Shown here: piece by piece, positions 17,082 to 26,434 of the stretch
Layout of the letters: each line of letters starts with the position of its first letter
Position numbering within the stretch: the first letter of the stretch is position 1
From: Motiliproteus sp036964625
GTDB lineage: Bacteria; Pseudomonadota; Gammaproteobacteria; Pseudomonadales; Balneatricaceae
Length of the DNA stretch: 64,000 bases
Assembly (NCBI GenBank): GCA_036964625.1
Contig: JBALTG010000001.1
Location: forward strand, 54,939-118,938
Direction: 5' to 3'
The notes under the pieces: model-generated
Seen by the model: only the letters and a program-made list of their open reading frames with translations
What the model was told of the DNA's origin: nothing
The model's database searches: none
Translations under genes and position numbers: made by a program

Positions 17082-18236
17082 TTACAGGCAGCTGTCCCTG
17101 ATCAGGGTTTCCAGTATTGCTACTGTAGGTTTGATCTGCGCAAGGGCCAGAAACTCATCGGGCTGATGTGCCTGGTCGATTGATCCGGGCCCCATCACGA
17201 TCGTATCCATCCCCAGTTGTTGCAAAAAGGGCGCTTCGGTGCCGAAGGCGACGCTCTGGGCGCGATGGCCGGTCAGTTTTTCGGCCAATTGCACCAGTGC
17301 GGAATCCTGCTGGTTCTCGAACGCCGGGATGCCCGGAAACAGCGCTTCGGTTTCGATACGCACGCCATAACGTTCAGCCACGGCGCCGAGGCGGCTGTGG
17401 ATCTGATCCCGCAGCGGCAGCAGCTGCATCCCGGGTAGCGGGCGGAGATCGAAATCCAGCTCGCAGCTGCCACAGATCCGGTTGGGGTTATCACCGCCGT
17501 GAATGCAGCCCAGATTGAGGGTTGGCACGGCGATCTCGAAGGCGGGGTTCTGGTGGCGCTGTTGCAACTCGGCGCGGAAGCTGAGCAGTTCGGTCATCAC
17601 CCCTTGCATCGCTTCCAGAGCATTGTTGCCTAAGGACGGATCGGACGAGTGGCCGGCGCGACCGGTCAGGCGTACCCGCTCCATCATCATCCCCTTGTGC
17701 AGATACACCGGGCGCATGCTAGTTGGCTCACCGATCACCGCGCGCCGGGCTTGTGGGCGGCCTGACAGGGCCAGCGCTCGGGCACCGCTCATGCTGGTCT
17801 CTTCGTCGGCGGTGGCAAGAATAATCAGCGGTTGGCGCAGTCGCGCGGGTTGCTCGGCAACGCTGCGGGCCGCCTCGATGGCCAAGGCAAAGAAGCCCTT
17901 CATATCGCAGCTGCCCAGGCCGTACAGCTTATGATCCTGTTCGGTGAGTTTGAACGGATCATGAGTCCAGCGGCCCGCATCGTAAGGCACGGTATCGGTA
18001 TGCCCCGACAGTACCAAGCCGCCCGGGCCGTGGCCTAGGGTGGCGATCAGATTTGCTTTGCCGGGGTGGCCGTCGATCTCGATCACCTCGGTGGTGAAAC
18101 CCATGCCGCTGAGCCAGGCTTCGAGTTTGTCGATGACCGCGCGGTTGCTCTGGTCCCAATGGCTCAGGGTCGAGCTGACCGAGGGAGTCGCGATCAGTTC
18201 TTGGAGCATGCTGAGTAACGAGGGCGGCGCGATCAT
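17082..18236 (-). CDS. argE: Acetylornithine deacetylase
   Basis: Protein of 384 residues of the M20 metallopeptidase family. It removes the acetyl group from N-acetylornithine to give ornithine. Visible residues include SGHTDTVPYD (metal H79 and D81), GSCDMKG (bridging D111) and ADEETS (E145 base, E146 metal). The central dimerisation domain and a GxGSIDQAH C-terminal metal segment are also present. Length equals the ArgE norm. It is upstream of argA on the same strand, linking the first and the deacetylation steps of the linear arginine pathway. I saw no convincing ARG box upstream. Confidence 0.93.
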   Translation of the reverse strand: MIAPPSLLSMLQELIATPSVSSTLSHWDQSNRAVIDKLEAWLSGMGFTTEVIEIDGHPGKANLIATLGHGPGGLVLSGHTDTVPYDAGRWTHDPFKLTEQDHKLYGLGSCDMKGFFALAIEAARSVAEQPARLRQPLIILATADEETSMSGARALALSGRPQARRAVIGEPTSMRPVYLHKGMMMERVRLTGRAGHSSDPSLGNNALEAMQGVMTELLSFRAELQQRHQNPAFEIAVPTLNLGCIHGGDNPNRICGSCELDFDLRPLPGMQLLPLRDQIHSRLGAVAERYGVRIETEALFPGIPAFENQQDSALVQLAEKLTGHRAQSVAFGTEAPFLQQLGMDTIVMGPGSIDQAHQPDEFLALAQIKPTVAILETLIRDSCL

Positions 18237-18328
18237 GGCGGTGTGCTCGACAGAGGGTATCGGGCTATTGTGCCGCGATTTGCGTTAAAAAATCCAACCG
18301 GGGAGGAAAATAATGGCCAGATAACGAA

Positions 18329-18365
18329 AAACGGCGGGGACTCAGTTGAGTCTCCCGCCGTTTTT
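18329..18365 (-). terminator. Strong rho-independent terminator after pit, usable in both directions
   Basis: AAACGGCGGG...ACTC pairs with GAGT...CCCGCCGTTT around an AGTT loop with one small bulge, and T-runs flank both sides. Read leftward it closes the pit transcript, which stops at 18462. It lies upstream of argE and would insulate it. Confidence 0.9.
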
Positions 18366-18407
18366 ATAGTCTGCAGATCGACTCCATGAAATCGACTCTC
18401 TGTTTTT

Positions 18408-18463
18408 ACAGGTTGCCGACTACAGGTTTTCGGCTACAGGTTTTCAACTACAGGTTGCCGACT
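18408..18463. repeat. 14-bp tandem repeat, four copies, at the 3' end of pit
   Basis: ACAGGTTGCCGACT, ACAGGTTTTCGGCT, ACAGGTTTTCAACT and ACAGGTTGCCGACT follow each other from 18408 to 18463, and a further ACAGG continues into the coding end. Each boundary carries CTA, the reverse complement of the pit stop codon TAG, so the array looks like a multiplied gene terminus. Confidence 0.85.
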
Positions 18464-19727
18464 ACAGGAAGATACCCTTGAGCATAAAGAAGATCATGAT
18501 CGACAGTCCTGCACCGGCAGGCAGGGTGATGATCCAGGACATGAAGATGGTGCCAACCACCTTCAGGTTCAGCGCCGACAGACCGCGTGCCAGACCGACA
18601 CCGAGTACCGCACCGACCAGGGTGTGGGTGGTGGAGATCGGCAATCCGGTACCGGAGGCGATCACCACGGTCGTCGCCGCCGCCAAGGTGGCAGCAAAAC
18701 CACGGCTGGGGGTCAGTTCGGTGATGTTGTTACCGACAGTCGCGATCACCTTATGGCCGTACATCACCAGCCCCAGCACGATACCGGCACCGCCGAGCAG
18801 CAGGATCCAGGCCGGCATCGCCGATTTCTGCGCCAGTTCGCCACCGGCACCGACCACGCTGACCACGGCGGCCAGCGGACCGACGGCATTGGCAACATCG
18901 TTGGAGCCGTGGGCAAAGGCCATGGCGCAGGCGGTAAACATCATCAGGATACCGAACACCCGTTCAACGCTGGTGAAACTGTAATCCTCGTTCTCTTTCT
19001 TATCGTACTTAACCCGGCGTTCCATCCAGGTACCCAACAGTGCCAGCAGAATACCGGCGATAACCGCCATCATGGCACTTTGACCAAAGCTGAGATCAAG
19101 ACCGACGTGCTTGAGGCCTTTGGTAAAGGTCACCATGGCGATGATGAAACCGACCAGGAAGATGTAGAAAGGGATATATTTCTTGGCGTTATCGAACGGG
19201 TCGGCGGTATCAAGGATCAACCGCTGCACACTTCTGAACAGGAAGTACGCCAGAGTGCCAGCCATCACCGGCGACACCACCCAGCTGGCGACGATCTTGC
19301 CGACCTTGCCCCAGGCGACCGCGTCGACCGAGATGCCGACCGCAGCAAAGCCGACGATGGCGCCGACGATGGAGTGGGTGGTTGAGACCGGCCAGCCGTA
19401 GGAGGTGGCGATCAGCAACCAAATACCCGCTGCCAACAGCGCCGAGATCATGCCAAACACCAGCAGTTCAGGGTTACCTGACAGCATCGTCGGATCAATG
19501 ATGCCCTTACGGACGGTGGCGGTCACTTCACCACCAGCCAGGTAGGCGCCGGCAAACTCAAAGATGATGGCGATGATGATCGCCTGCTTGATGGTCAGCG
19601 CCCCAGAGCCGACCGATGTTCCCATGGCGTTGGCCACGTCGTTGGCCCCGACACCCCAGGCCATAAAGAAGCCGACCACACAGGCAAGGATAATGAGTAC
19701 GTCACCGTACTGGGCAATAATTTCCAT
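18462..19727 (-). CDS. pit: Low-affinity inorganic phosphate transporter, PiT family
   Basis: Protein of 421 residues with about ten or more membrane helices. Both PiT signature repeats are present: GANDVANAMGTSVGS near the N-terminus and GSNDVANAVGPLA in the second half, with a shared SGTGLPISTTHTLVGAVLG segment near the C-terminus. It imports metal-phosphate in symport with H+ or Na+ across the inner membrane. The second half of a two-gene leftward operon, it starts 20 bp after the PhoU-like gene. The stop codon abuts a 14-bp tandem array and a strong terminator follows. Confidence 0.93.
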   Translation of the reverse strand: MEIIAQYGDVLIILACVVGFFMAWGVGANDVANAMGTSVGSGALTIKQAIIIAIIFEFAGAYLAGGEVTATVRKGIIDPTMLSGNPELLVFGMISALLAAGIWLLIATSYGWPVSTTHSIVGAIVGFAAVGISVDAVAWGKVGKIVASWVVSPVMAGTLAYFLFRSVQRLILDTADPFDNAKKYIPFYIFLVGFIIAMVTFTKGLKHVGLDLSFGQSAMMAVIAGILLALLGTWMERRVKYDKKENEDYSFTSVERVFGILMMFTACAMAFAHGSNDVANAVGPLAAVVSVVGAGGELAQKSAMPAWILLLGGAGIVLGLVMYGHKVIATVGNNITELTPSRGFAATLAAATTVVIASGTGLPISTTHTLVGAVLGVGLARGLSALNLKVVGTIFMSWIITLPAGAGLSIMIFFMLKGIFL

Positions 19728-19747
19728 GATCTATCCTCGGAGACTCG

Positions 19748-20428
19748 TTAGCGGGCCAGCAATAACATAAAGCGACTGCCGACTTGTTCGGCACGGTCAG
19801 CCAACTCACCGATCCAATCGATGATGTTGTACAAAAACATCACTTCAACGGGGGGAAGATCCGTCTCCAATTTAAATAGCATCAGCCGTAGTTGCTTCTC
19901 ACGCTTATCGGTTTCGCTCTCCAGCTCTTCCAGCCGGTTGATCATCTTCTCGACCACGTCGGCTTCGCGACCCCTGAATCCCGTAACAACCAGTTCGTCC
20001 AGCTCGTTTAGCGCGTCAACCGCTTGGCGGGTGACACTCAGCGAGCATTTGAGATAGTCCATCATTGGTTCGGCCATCGATGCGGGGATCTGCATCTGTC
20101 GGCCGAGCATGATGCCGGCGATATCCTGGGCTTTATTGGCGATCCGGTCCTGCATCCGTAAGATGTCTAGCAGCGTGGTCCGTGGGATCGGCATAAACAG
20201 GCTCTTGGGCAAATGCTGCCGCAGATACTGCTTGAGCTCATCGGCTTCGTGTTCAAGCGCACTGATGCGTTGTTGAACTTTCTCTGCTTCGGTCCAATCC
20301 TTGGCTAATACCGCTTCAAAGAAGGGGATCAATTGAATCGCGCAGTTATGCGCTTTTTCGATATGCTGCTGCAACGGTTTAACCGGAGACTGAGCAAACA
20401 TATTCATAAAAGAATTGTTTGCGACCAT
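19748..20428 (-). CDS. DUF47/TIGR00153 PhoU-like Pit accessory protein
   Basis: Protein of 226 residues, all helical, with the acidic/His pattern of DUF47 (PhoU-related, TIGR00153) proteins: DEL..LRQHLPKSLFMPIPR, RMQDRIANKAQDIAG and the C-terminal IDWIGELADRAEQVGSR. Members are encoded beside PiT transporters and are thought to control phosphate import through metal-bound helical bundles. The ATG at 20426-20428 has AAGGTGAT upstream. It is the promoter-proximal gene of the pair, with pit 20 bp downstream. The intergenic region to ygiF contains two Pho-box-like sites. Confidence 0.88.
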   Translation of the reverse strand: MVANNSFMNMFAQSPVKPLQQHIEKAHNCAIQLIPFFEAVLAKDWTEAEKVQQRISALEHEADELKQYLRQHLPKSLFMPIPRTTLLDILRMQDRIANKAQDIAGIMLGRQMQIPASMAEPMMDYLKCSLSVTRQAVDALNELDELVVTGFRGREADVVEKMINRLEELESETDKREKQLRLMLFKLETDLPPVEVMFLYNIIDWIGELADRAEQVGSRFMLLLAR

Positions 20429-20477
20429 TGGCGATCACCTTCGTTTAGCTACAAAATTTGGCGCAGTATACGATCGG

Positions 20478-20550
20478 CTGTCACAGTTTTGTAGTTTTTA
20501 AATAGAATTAATGTCAGTGAAAATTCATCGATCTGTCATAAAAGTGTAAT
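20478..20550 (+). promoter_or_regulatory. Two candidate Pho boxes between the pit operon and ygiF
   Basis: CTGTCATAAAAGTGTAAT (20533-20550) keeps the CTGTCAT first half and AT-rich spacer of the enterobacterial Pho box, with a degenerate second half. CTGTCACAGTTTTGTAGT (20478-20495) is a weaker second match in the same orientation. A possible -10 TATGAT follows at about 20573. Orientation points toward ygiF, but the divergent phosphate-transport operon starts only 50 bp away. Confidence 0.45.
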
Positions 20551-20604
20551 AATTTGCCGTAACTCGATGAAATATGATTTATAACGCCACTTGGAGGCAT
20601 GGAT

Positions 20605-21588
20605 ATGGCGCAGGAGATCGAACTTAAGCTCAGCCTACCGCAGGCGTACCAGAGCCACTTTACCGCACTTGCCCTGTTGCAAGGCTACGCACTTGAGGCG
20701 CCACAGCTTCAGGTGCTGCAGAATCGTTACTTTGATACCCCCGATCAGCAGTTGAACCGGCACGCGGTGGCACTGCGGATTCGGCGTAATGGTGATCGTT
20801 ATATCCAGACCTTGAAAACCCGGGGGTCCAGTCAGGGGGGGCTGCACCAGCGCCAGGAGTGGGAGTGGCCGGTGCCGGGCGCCACGCTTGATTTTAGCGT
20901 GCTACCGCCGCAGGCGTTTCCTGACGGGGTTGCGTTCGACACCCTGGCAGTGGCTTTCAATACCGACTTTGAGCGTACCTGCTGGATGCTCGACTACCCG
21001 TACCAAGGGCAGCAGGCGAGTATTGAGTTGGTGCTCGATAACGGCTGGGTGAGCACCCAGGATCAGCGCGATCCGATCAGCGAGATCGAATTGGAGCTGA
21101 AATCAGGTCCGACCGAGGCCCTGTTTGAGTTGGCGCTGACGCTGGCTGCCGAACTGCCCCTACGGATCAGTCGGATCAGTAAAGCGGAGAAGGGTTTTCG
21201 TCTGCTGCAACCCGAGCAGGCGCGGCGGATTCCTGCTGCGCCTGTGGTTGTGAACAGGGTTGTGAACAGGGTTGAGAACCGGTTTGATCTGCAGGCCGCG
21301 CAGCAGTGGCTGGAGCGGATTCAGGCACTGTTGGAAAGCTATGCCTTCATTGCTGATGTCGAGCGTTTGAGCCAGGCTCCTGCTGCGTTTGCGGGACTTG
21401 GGCAGCAGTTAGCGATAGCTGACGGCGTCGCTGACGATCTGCTCAACCGCTTAACCAAGCAGCAGCAGGCCCTAAGCCTGTTGCTGGCAGAGGCTGATCC
21501 GGAGGTCCTGCTCCAGCAGTGGCTGGATGATCGTTCATTGGGGCTCTGTCTGCTGCAAACCAGCCAATGGCTGTATCAGCAGAGATAG
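20605..21588 (+). CDS. ygiF: CYTH-domain inorganic triphosphatase, YgiF-like
   Basis: Protein of 327 residues. It starts with the CYTH tunnel signature EIELKL (E4, E6, K8; ExExK) and continues with RYFDTPDQQL, ALRIRRNG, TLKTRG and EIELELKSG. Such proteins hydrolyse tripolyphosphate in a metal-dependent tunnel. The E. coli homologue is about 433 residues with a C-terminal CHAD domain; here the C-terminal 120 residues are short and I cannot recognise CHAD, so it is reduced or diverged. The start at 20605 is chosen over 20599 because GGAGG (20593-20597) is then seven bases upstream instead of one. The phosphate theme fits its neighbours pit and the PhoU-like gene. Confidence 0.85.
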   Translation: MAQEIELKLSLPQAYQSHFTALALLQGYALEAPQLQVLQNRYFDTPDQQLNRHAVALRIRRNGDRYIQTLKTRGSSQGGLHQRQEWEWPVPGATLDFSVLPPQAFPDGVAFDTLAVAFNTDFERTCWMLDYPYQGQQASIELVLDNGWVSTQDQRDPISEIELELKSGPTEALFELALTLAAELPLRISRISKAEKGFRLLQPEQARRIPAAPVVVNRVVNRVENRFDLQAAQQWLERIQALLESYAFIADVERLSQAPAAFAGLGQQLAIADGVADDLLNRLTKQQQALSLLLAEADPEVLLQQWLDDRSLGLCLLQTSQWLYQQR

Positions 21589-21710
21589 GAGGCTTAATAT
21601 TCTGGCCATGTAGAAACGTTCGGGTTGCGGAGCCCGGGCGTTGGCCTCTACTCTAGAGTCATCAGTCTACATTCATCTTTTTAACCGAAACACGACTCAA
21701 GGGGCTTTTG

Positions 21711-24674
21711 ATGCCGGGGCTGCAACTCGATAATATCCCGCAACCGCTGCAGGCCGATCTGCAGCGCTATTGGCAGCAGTATCAGGATTGCGCCGATGCT
21801 GAGCAGCAGGCGCAGTTAGCGCTCCAGTCTGCGCCGTTCTGGTCGCAGCTAAGCCGTTGCTGGACAGGTAGTCGTTATGTTGCCGAGCAGTGCGTCGCGA
21901 CGCCAGCGCTGCTGCCGGGGTTGCTGGATGATCTGCAACGCAGCTATAGCCGTGGACACTATGCCGATCAGCTCCGTGACCTGTTGCAGACGGTCGCGTC
22001 TGAGGAGCAGCTGCATCACCAGCTGCGGCGTTTTCGCCAGCGTGAGATGGTGCGGATTATCTGGCGTGATCTTAACCGCCTGGCGCAGATGGAGCAGACC
22101 ACGGCAGACCTGAGTCAGCTGGCAGATGCCTGTATCGATCAGGCACTGGCCTGGCTGTATGCTGATGCGTGCGAAAAATGGGGTACACCCTATTCCCGTG
22201 AGATCGCGGTTTCTAGCGGGGGCGCCGCTGAGACTGCTGAACCGCAGCGGATGGTGGTGTTGGGAATGGGCAAGCTAGGGGCGGGTGAACTCAACCTGTC
22301 ATCGGATATCGACCTGATTTTCGCCTTTCCCGAGATGGGGGAGACTCAGGGGGCCAGCCGCTGTCTGGATAATCCGACCTTCTTCAATAAATTGGGACAG
22401 AAACTGATTCAGGCGTTGGATACGCTGACGGTTGACGGCTTTGTATTCCGGGTCGATATGCGCCTGCGCCCCTACGGCCAGAGTGGCATCCTGGTGCCCA
22501 GCTTTGCGGCCATCGAGCAGTATTATCAGGATCAGGGGCGTGACTGGGAGCGTTACGCCATGATCAAAGCCCGGGTCGTTGCGGGCGATAAACAGGCTGG
22601 CGCGGTGCTGATGCAGGACCTGCGACCGTTCGTTTACCGAAAATATCTCGATTACAGCGCCTTTGATTCATTGCGCCAGATGAAGGCGATGATCAACCGT
22701 GAGGTGCGGCGCAAAGGCCTGCACGGTAACGTCAAGCTGGGACCGGGGGGGATCCGGGAGGTGGAGTTTATCGCCCAGGCGTTCCAACTGATTCGCGGTG
22801 GTCGCGATACCCGGCTACAGCAACGCGAGTTGCGCACCATTCTGGGCCTGTTACCCGAAACCGTGGGCATGCCGCCGCAGGCCAGCGAGGCGCTGTACCA
22901 AGCCTACCGTTTTTTACGTAATGCCGAGCATGCGCTCCAGGCGGTGGCGGATAAACAGACTCAGGAGCTGCCGCTCGAGGCTGCAGAGCAGGCCCGGGTC
23001 GCATTCAGTATGGGGTTCGAAACCTGGCAGGCCTTTATGGTGGCGCTGGACCTGCATCGTGACTGCGTCAGGAGCCAGTTTGCCGAGGTGATCGCCCCGG
23101 CCGACGCCGAAGATGAGAGTGAGGATCAACAGAGTGGTTGGGCGTCTTTGTGGCTGGGCGAGTTAGAGCCGGAGCTGGCGTTACCGCAACTGCTTAGCAA
23201 CGGTTTTGAGGATCCCGCCGGGGCGCTACGGTTGCTGGATAATTTACACCAAAGCCGTAAGGTTAAAACGCTGCAACAGATCGGCCGCGAGCGCCTCGAC
23301 CGGGTGATGCCACAGCTGCTGCAGGCGGTGGCCGCGCAGCAGACCCCGACCCGAACCCTGGAGCGGACCCTGCAATTGATCGAGGCGGTGCTGCGCCGCA
23401 GTGCTTATCTGGTGCTGCTGGCTGAGAACCCCGGCGCCCTGGCCCAGCTGGTCAAACTCTGCGGCGCCAGCGCCTGGGTTGCCGAGCAGCTGGCCAAGCA
23501 GCCGATCCTGCTGGATGAACTGATCGACGTGACCAGTCTGTACGCACCGCCCAACAAACAGGCATTGCAGCAGGAGCTACGCCAGCAGCTGCTGCGCATC
23601 CCCGAGGAGGATGTCGAGCAGTTGATGGAGGCGTTGCGTTATTTCAAAAATGCCCATGTGTTACGCGTTGCCGCAGCCGAGATTAGTGGCGCCCTGGCGC
23701 TGATGAAAGTGAGTGATTACTTAACCTATATCGCAGAGGTGGTGCTCGAAGGTGCGCTGAATATCGCCTGGAACCTGATGACAGAGAAGCACGGTGCGCC
23801 GCAGCAAGCGCCCGGTGAGCCCTGCGATAAAGAGTTTATCGTGGTGGGCTACGGCAAGGTTGGTGGCATCGAACTGAGCTATGGCTCGGACCTGGATCTG
23901 GTGTTTATCCATGATGTGAGCGCCAATCTGAGCACCGATGGCGACCCCGCGCTGGGGAAAAAACCGATCGATAATCAGGTGTTCTTTACCCGGCTGGGGC
24001 AGCGCATCATCCATCTGCTCAATACTTCGACCCCCTCCGGCCAGTTGTACGAGGTGGATATGCGCCTTCGGCCCTCGGGCAACGCTGGCATGCTGGTCAG
24101 CTCGTTGAAAGCGTTCCGTGACTACCAGCTCAAAGAGGCCTGGACCTGGGAGCATCAGGCGCTGGTCAGAGCGCGGGTGATCACCGGCAGCAGCGCCTTG
24201 CAAGAGGGGTTTGAGGCGGTTCGGCGCGAGGTGCTGGGGCAGCGTCGTGATCGGGACAAACTGCGTACCGAGGTTGTCGATATGCGAAATAAGATGCGCG
24301 CGCATCTGGGGAGTAAGAACGGCGCCAAACAGGAGGACGCGGTGTTCGATCTCAAGCAGGACCGGGGGGGGATTGTCGATATCGAGTTTCTGGTGCAATA
24401 CCTCGCGCTGGGCCACGCCGCCGAGTGCCCGGAGTTGATTCAGTACACCGATAATATCCGCATTCTGGATGCCGCTGAGCAGGCCGGATTGCTACCTTCT
24501 GAGGAGGCCGAGCTGCTGCGCGAGGCGTACAAAACGTACCGCTCGCTGGGGCACAAGCTATCGCTGCAGAAGCTGTCCAATGTGATCAGCGATCAGCAGC
24601 TGCGCGAACTGCGCGAACTGCGCGCTGCCGTGGTGGCGGCCTGGGGTAGGGTTGTGGAGGCTGTTCCGGAATAA
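21711..24674 (+). CDS. glnE: Bifunctional glutamine synthetase adenylyltransferase/deadenylylase
   Basis: Protein of 987 residues. GlnE adds or removes AMP on glutamine synthetase in response to PII and glutamine. It has two nucleotidyltransferase halves. The first, around residue 190-205, has GMGKLGAGELNLSSDIDLIF; the second, around 712-730, has GYGKVGGIELSYGSDLDLVF. These correspond to the deadenylylating and adenylylating sites respectively, each followed by a helical domain. Length is normal. The start ATG 21711 has AAGGGG about 7 bases upstream; a TTG one codon earlier is ignored. ygiF next to glnE is a common gammaproteobacterial arrangement. No internal damage seen. Confidence 0.96.
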   Translation: MPGLQLDNIPQPLQADLQRYWQQYQDCADAEQQAQLALQSAPFWSQLSRCWTGSRYVAEQCVATPALLPGLLDDLQRSYSRGHYADQLRDLLQTVASEEQLHHQLRRFRQREMVRIIWRDLNRLAQMEQTTADLSQLADACIDQALAWLYADACEKWGTPYSREIAVSSGGAAETAEPQRMVVLGMGKLGAGELNLSSDIDLIFAFPEMGETQGASRCLDNPTFFNKLGQKLIQALDTLTVDGFVFRVDMRLRPYGQSGILVPSFAAIEQYYQDQGRDWERYAMIKARVVAGDKQAGAVLMQDLRPFVYRKYLDYSAFDSLRQMKAMINREVRRKGLHGNVKLGPGGIREVEFIAQAFQLIRGGRDTRLQQRELRTILGLLPETVGMPPQASEALYQAYRFLRNAEHALQAVADKQTQELPLEAAEQARVAFSMGFETWQAFMVALDLHRDCVRSQFAEVIAPADAEDESEDQQSGWASLWLGELEPELALPQLLSNGFEDPAGALRLLDNLHQSRKVKTLQQIGRERLDRVMPQLLQAVAAQQTPTRTLERTLQLIEAVLRRSAYLVLLAENPGALAQLVKLCGASAWVAEQLAKQPILLDELIDVTSLYAPPNKQALQQELRQQLLRIPEEDVEQLMEALRYFKNAHVLRVAAAEISGALALMKVSDYLTYIAEVVLEGALNIAWNLMTEKHGAPQQAPGEPCDKEFIVVGYGKVGGIELSYGSDLDLVFIHDVSANLSTDGDPALGKKPIDNQVFFTRLGQRIIHLLNTSTPSGQLYEVDMRLRPSGNAGMLVSSLKAFRDYQLKEAWTWEHQALVRARVITGSSALQEGFEAVRREVLGQRRDRDKLRTEVVDMRNKMRAHLGSKNGAKQEDAVFDLKQDRGGIVDIEFLVQYLALGHAAECPELIQYTDNIRILDAAEQAGLLPSEEAELLREAYKTYRSLGHKLSLQKLSNVISDQQLRELRELRAAVVAAWGRVVEAVPE

Positions 24675-24863
24675 ATGCCGTGGCTACAGAGGTTGCGCTA
24701 TGGCGGAGTTAGCGGTTGCTGACCGAAGGACATCACAGTATCAGGATAACACCCCCTCTCTAAATCGATGAAAGCCTACCTGAAACAGCCCCGACAGGGG
24801 CGAGGCAGGAGCCGAGCCGGGCAGCACGACAAGGATGTCGTGGGGAGTGTTTTCAATGCAGGA

Positions 24864-25210
24864 GCCGGAATTTCAGTGTTTATGTGGGTCGGAATTCATT
24901 CCGACAGAACCCTCCGGCGGCCAACCATGTCGGGATGCTACACCCACAAAATCAGCCATTCATGCATGAATTGGTCGTTATACCGACCAGCGTGCTGCCT
25001 ATGTCAGGTTGAAACCCGACCCACAAACCCCTCCATTCATGCATGGGCCGGAATTTCAGTGTTTATGTGGGTCGGAATTCATTCTGACAGAACCCTCAGG
25101 CGGCCAACCATGTCGGGATGCTACACCCACAAAATCAGCCATTCAGGCATGAGTTGGTCGTTATACCGACCAGAGTGCTGCCTATGTCAGGTTGAAACCC
25201 GACCCACAAG
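24864..25210. repeat. Two tandem 183-bp copies of the hairpin repeat family
   Basis: The segment starting GCCGGAATTTCAGTG at 24864 recurs at 25047, a 183-bp period, nearly identical to about 25210. Each copy contains TGTGGGTCGGAATTCATT, the palindromic hairpin GGTCGTTATACCGACC, and the closing CCGACCCACA. This is the same vocabulary as the 15.3-kb array, with an added internal segment. Confidence 0.85.
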
Positions 25211-25362
25211 GGAGATATGTCGTGTTTGCCCGCCTCAGGCTGGCTTTCATCGGTTTAGAAGGGTAATTGGGCGTCATCCAGATACTCCGGTGGACTTCTG
25301 TCAGCAGCAGTCGTTAAGTGTTCTCAGCTATCCGCCAGCAACAACTAATTAGTACATAGCCA

Positions 25363-25394
25363 TAAAAAAGCCCTGCTGGGGTCAGCAAGGCTTT
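25363..25394 (-). terminator. Rho-independent terminator of ilvE
   Basis: On the minus strand AAAGCCTTGCTG, a short loop, then CAGCAGGGCTTTTTT: a stable stem followed by a T-run, 45 bp after the ilvE stop. Confidence 0.9.
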
Positions 25395-25438
25395 CGGGTT
25401 GGCAGGGCTTTAGACGCGGGGCCGACGACGACCTGGAA

Positions 25439-26434
25439 TCAGATTCGGGTCAGCCAGCCGTGCCGGTCTTCGCTCTTGCCCCACTGGATGTCGTTCAGCG
25501 TCTGGCGCAGCTTGACGGTGGTCGCCCCCACGCCGCCGTTACCCACGTGGATATCTTTGCCCTGGTAGATCAGGGTGCCAACCGGGGTCAGAACCGCCGC
25601 GGTGCCTGAGAGTGCGGCTTCACAGCCGGGCTTGGCGGCACGCTCCAGCAGTTCATCGACGCTGAGTTGGCGCTCGGAAACCTTCATCCCCAGATCGCGG
25701 GCGATAGTGAGAATCGAGTCGCGGGTGACGCCGTGGAGGAAGCTTTCATCCAGTGCCTTGGTGATGATCTCGTCCCCATCGATCAACAGGAAGTTGGCCG
25801 CACCGGTCTCCTGGACGTCACCATCGGGGCAGAATAGCACCTGATCGGCGTTGTACTCGGCACGCGCATTCATGATCGGGCGCAATGCGCTGGCGTAGTT
25901 GCCGCCGCTCTTGATCATGCCGTTATGGGGCGCACAACGCATTCCCTGATCATCAATCAGCAGCCGCAGGCAGGCATCACCACCGGCAAAATAGTCGCCG
26001 ACCGGTGACAACAGGATGTACTGACAGGAGGTCATTGAAGGCGCGGCGGCCTTGCCGATTGCAGCTTCAGTGCCGAAATGGGTCGGGCGGATATACATCG
26101 AGCCGGGCGGTGCCGGTACTTCCGCGGCAAAATGGGCCACGCTGTCGGTGATCATCTTGGCGGTTGCGGTTTTGTCGATCTCGGGTAGCGCCAGTAATCG
26201 TGCGCTCTGGGCAAAACGTTCCAGGCCGCTGGGCATGCGGAAGATCTGGGTAGAACCGTCCGCATGACGGAACGCCTTCATGCCTTCGAAGCATGTGCTG
26301 GAGTAGTGCAGCACATGCGCGCCGGGGTGGAGTTGAATGCTGTTGCTCGGGACCATCTGCGCAGCGCTCCACTGTGACCCGTCGAACCAGGAGATCGCCA
26401 TTTCAGGCATGAATACCGTACCAAACGCAGACAT
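25439..26434 (-). CDS. ilvE: Branched-chain amino-acid aminotransferase
   Basis: Protein of 331 residues, a fold-type IV PLP aminotransferase. It makes the last transamination step to valine, leucine and isoleucine in the cytoplasm. Motifs include HYSSTCFEGMKAFR, YIRPTHFG, the PLP lysine K175 in GMIKSGGNY, QETGAANFLL with the cofactor-phosphate loop, and SGTAAVLTPVG. The spacing and the SGGNYASAL segment resemble the longer group-II (eukaryote-like) BCATs more than E. coli IlvE, but the protein is somewhat shorter than mitochondrial forms. Single gene with its own terminator. The 178 bp to the divergent-side neighbour kdkA show no obvious attenuator. Confidence 0.93.
   Translation of the reverse strand: MSAFGTVFMPEMAISWFDGSQWSAAQMVPSNSIQLHPGAHVLHYSSTCFEGMKAFRHADGSTQIFRMPSGLERFAQSARLLALPEIDKTATAKMITDSVAHFAAEVPAPPGSMYIRPTHFGTEAAIGKAAAPSMTSCQYILLSPVGDYFAGGDACLRLLIDDQGMRCAPHNGMIKSGGNYASALRPIMNARAEYNADQVLFCPDGDVQETGAANFLLIDGDEIITKALDESFLHGVTRDSILTIARDLGMKVSERQLSVDELLERAAKPGCEAALSGTAAVLTPVGTLIYQGKDIHVGNGGVGATTVKLRQTLNDIQWGKSEDRHGWLTRI

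Larger units (their letters stand above)
24675..25438. other. 764-bp intergenic region between glnE and ilvE, mostly repeats
   Basis: The left 190 bp show no gene or clear site. 24864-25210 is a two-copy repeat. 25211-25360 shows nothing I recognise, and 25363-25394 is the ilvE terminator. A 194-codon frame across the repeats on the + strand is an artefact of the duplicated units. Confidence 0.7.

Noticed and set aside
24768..25352. 194-codon rightward frame between glnE and ilvE
   Set aside because: Its repeated protein segments come straight from the two 183-bp repeat copies; no start signal, no domain.
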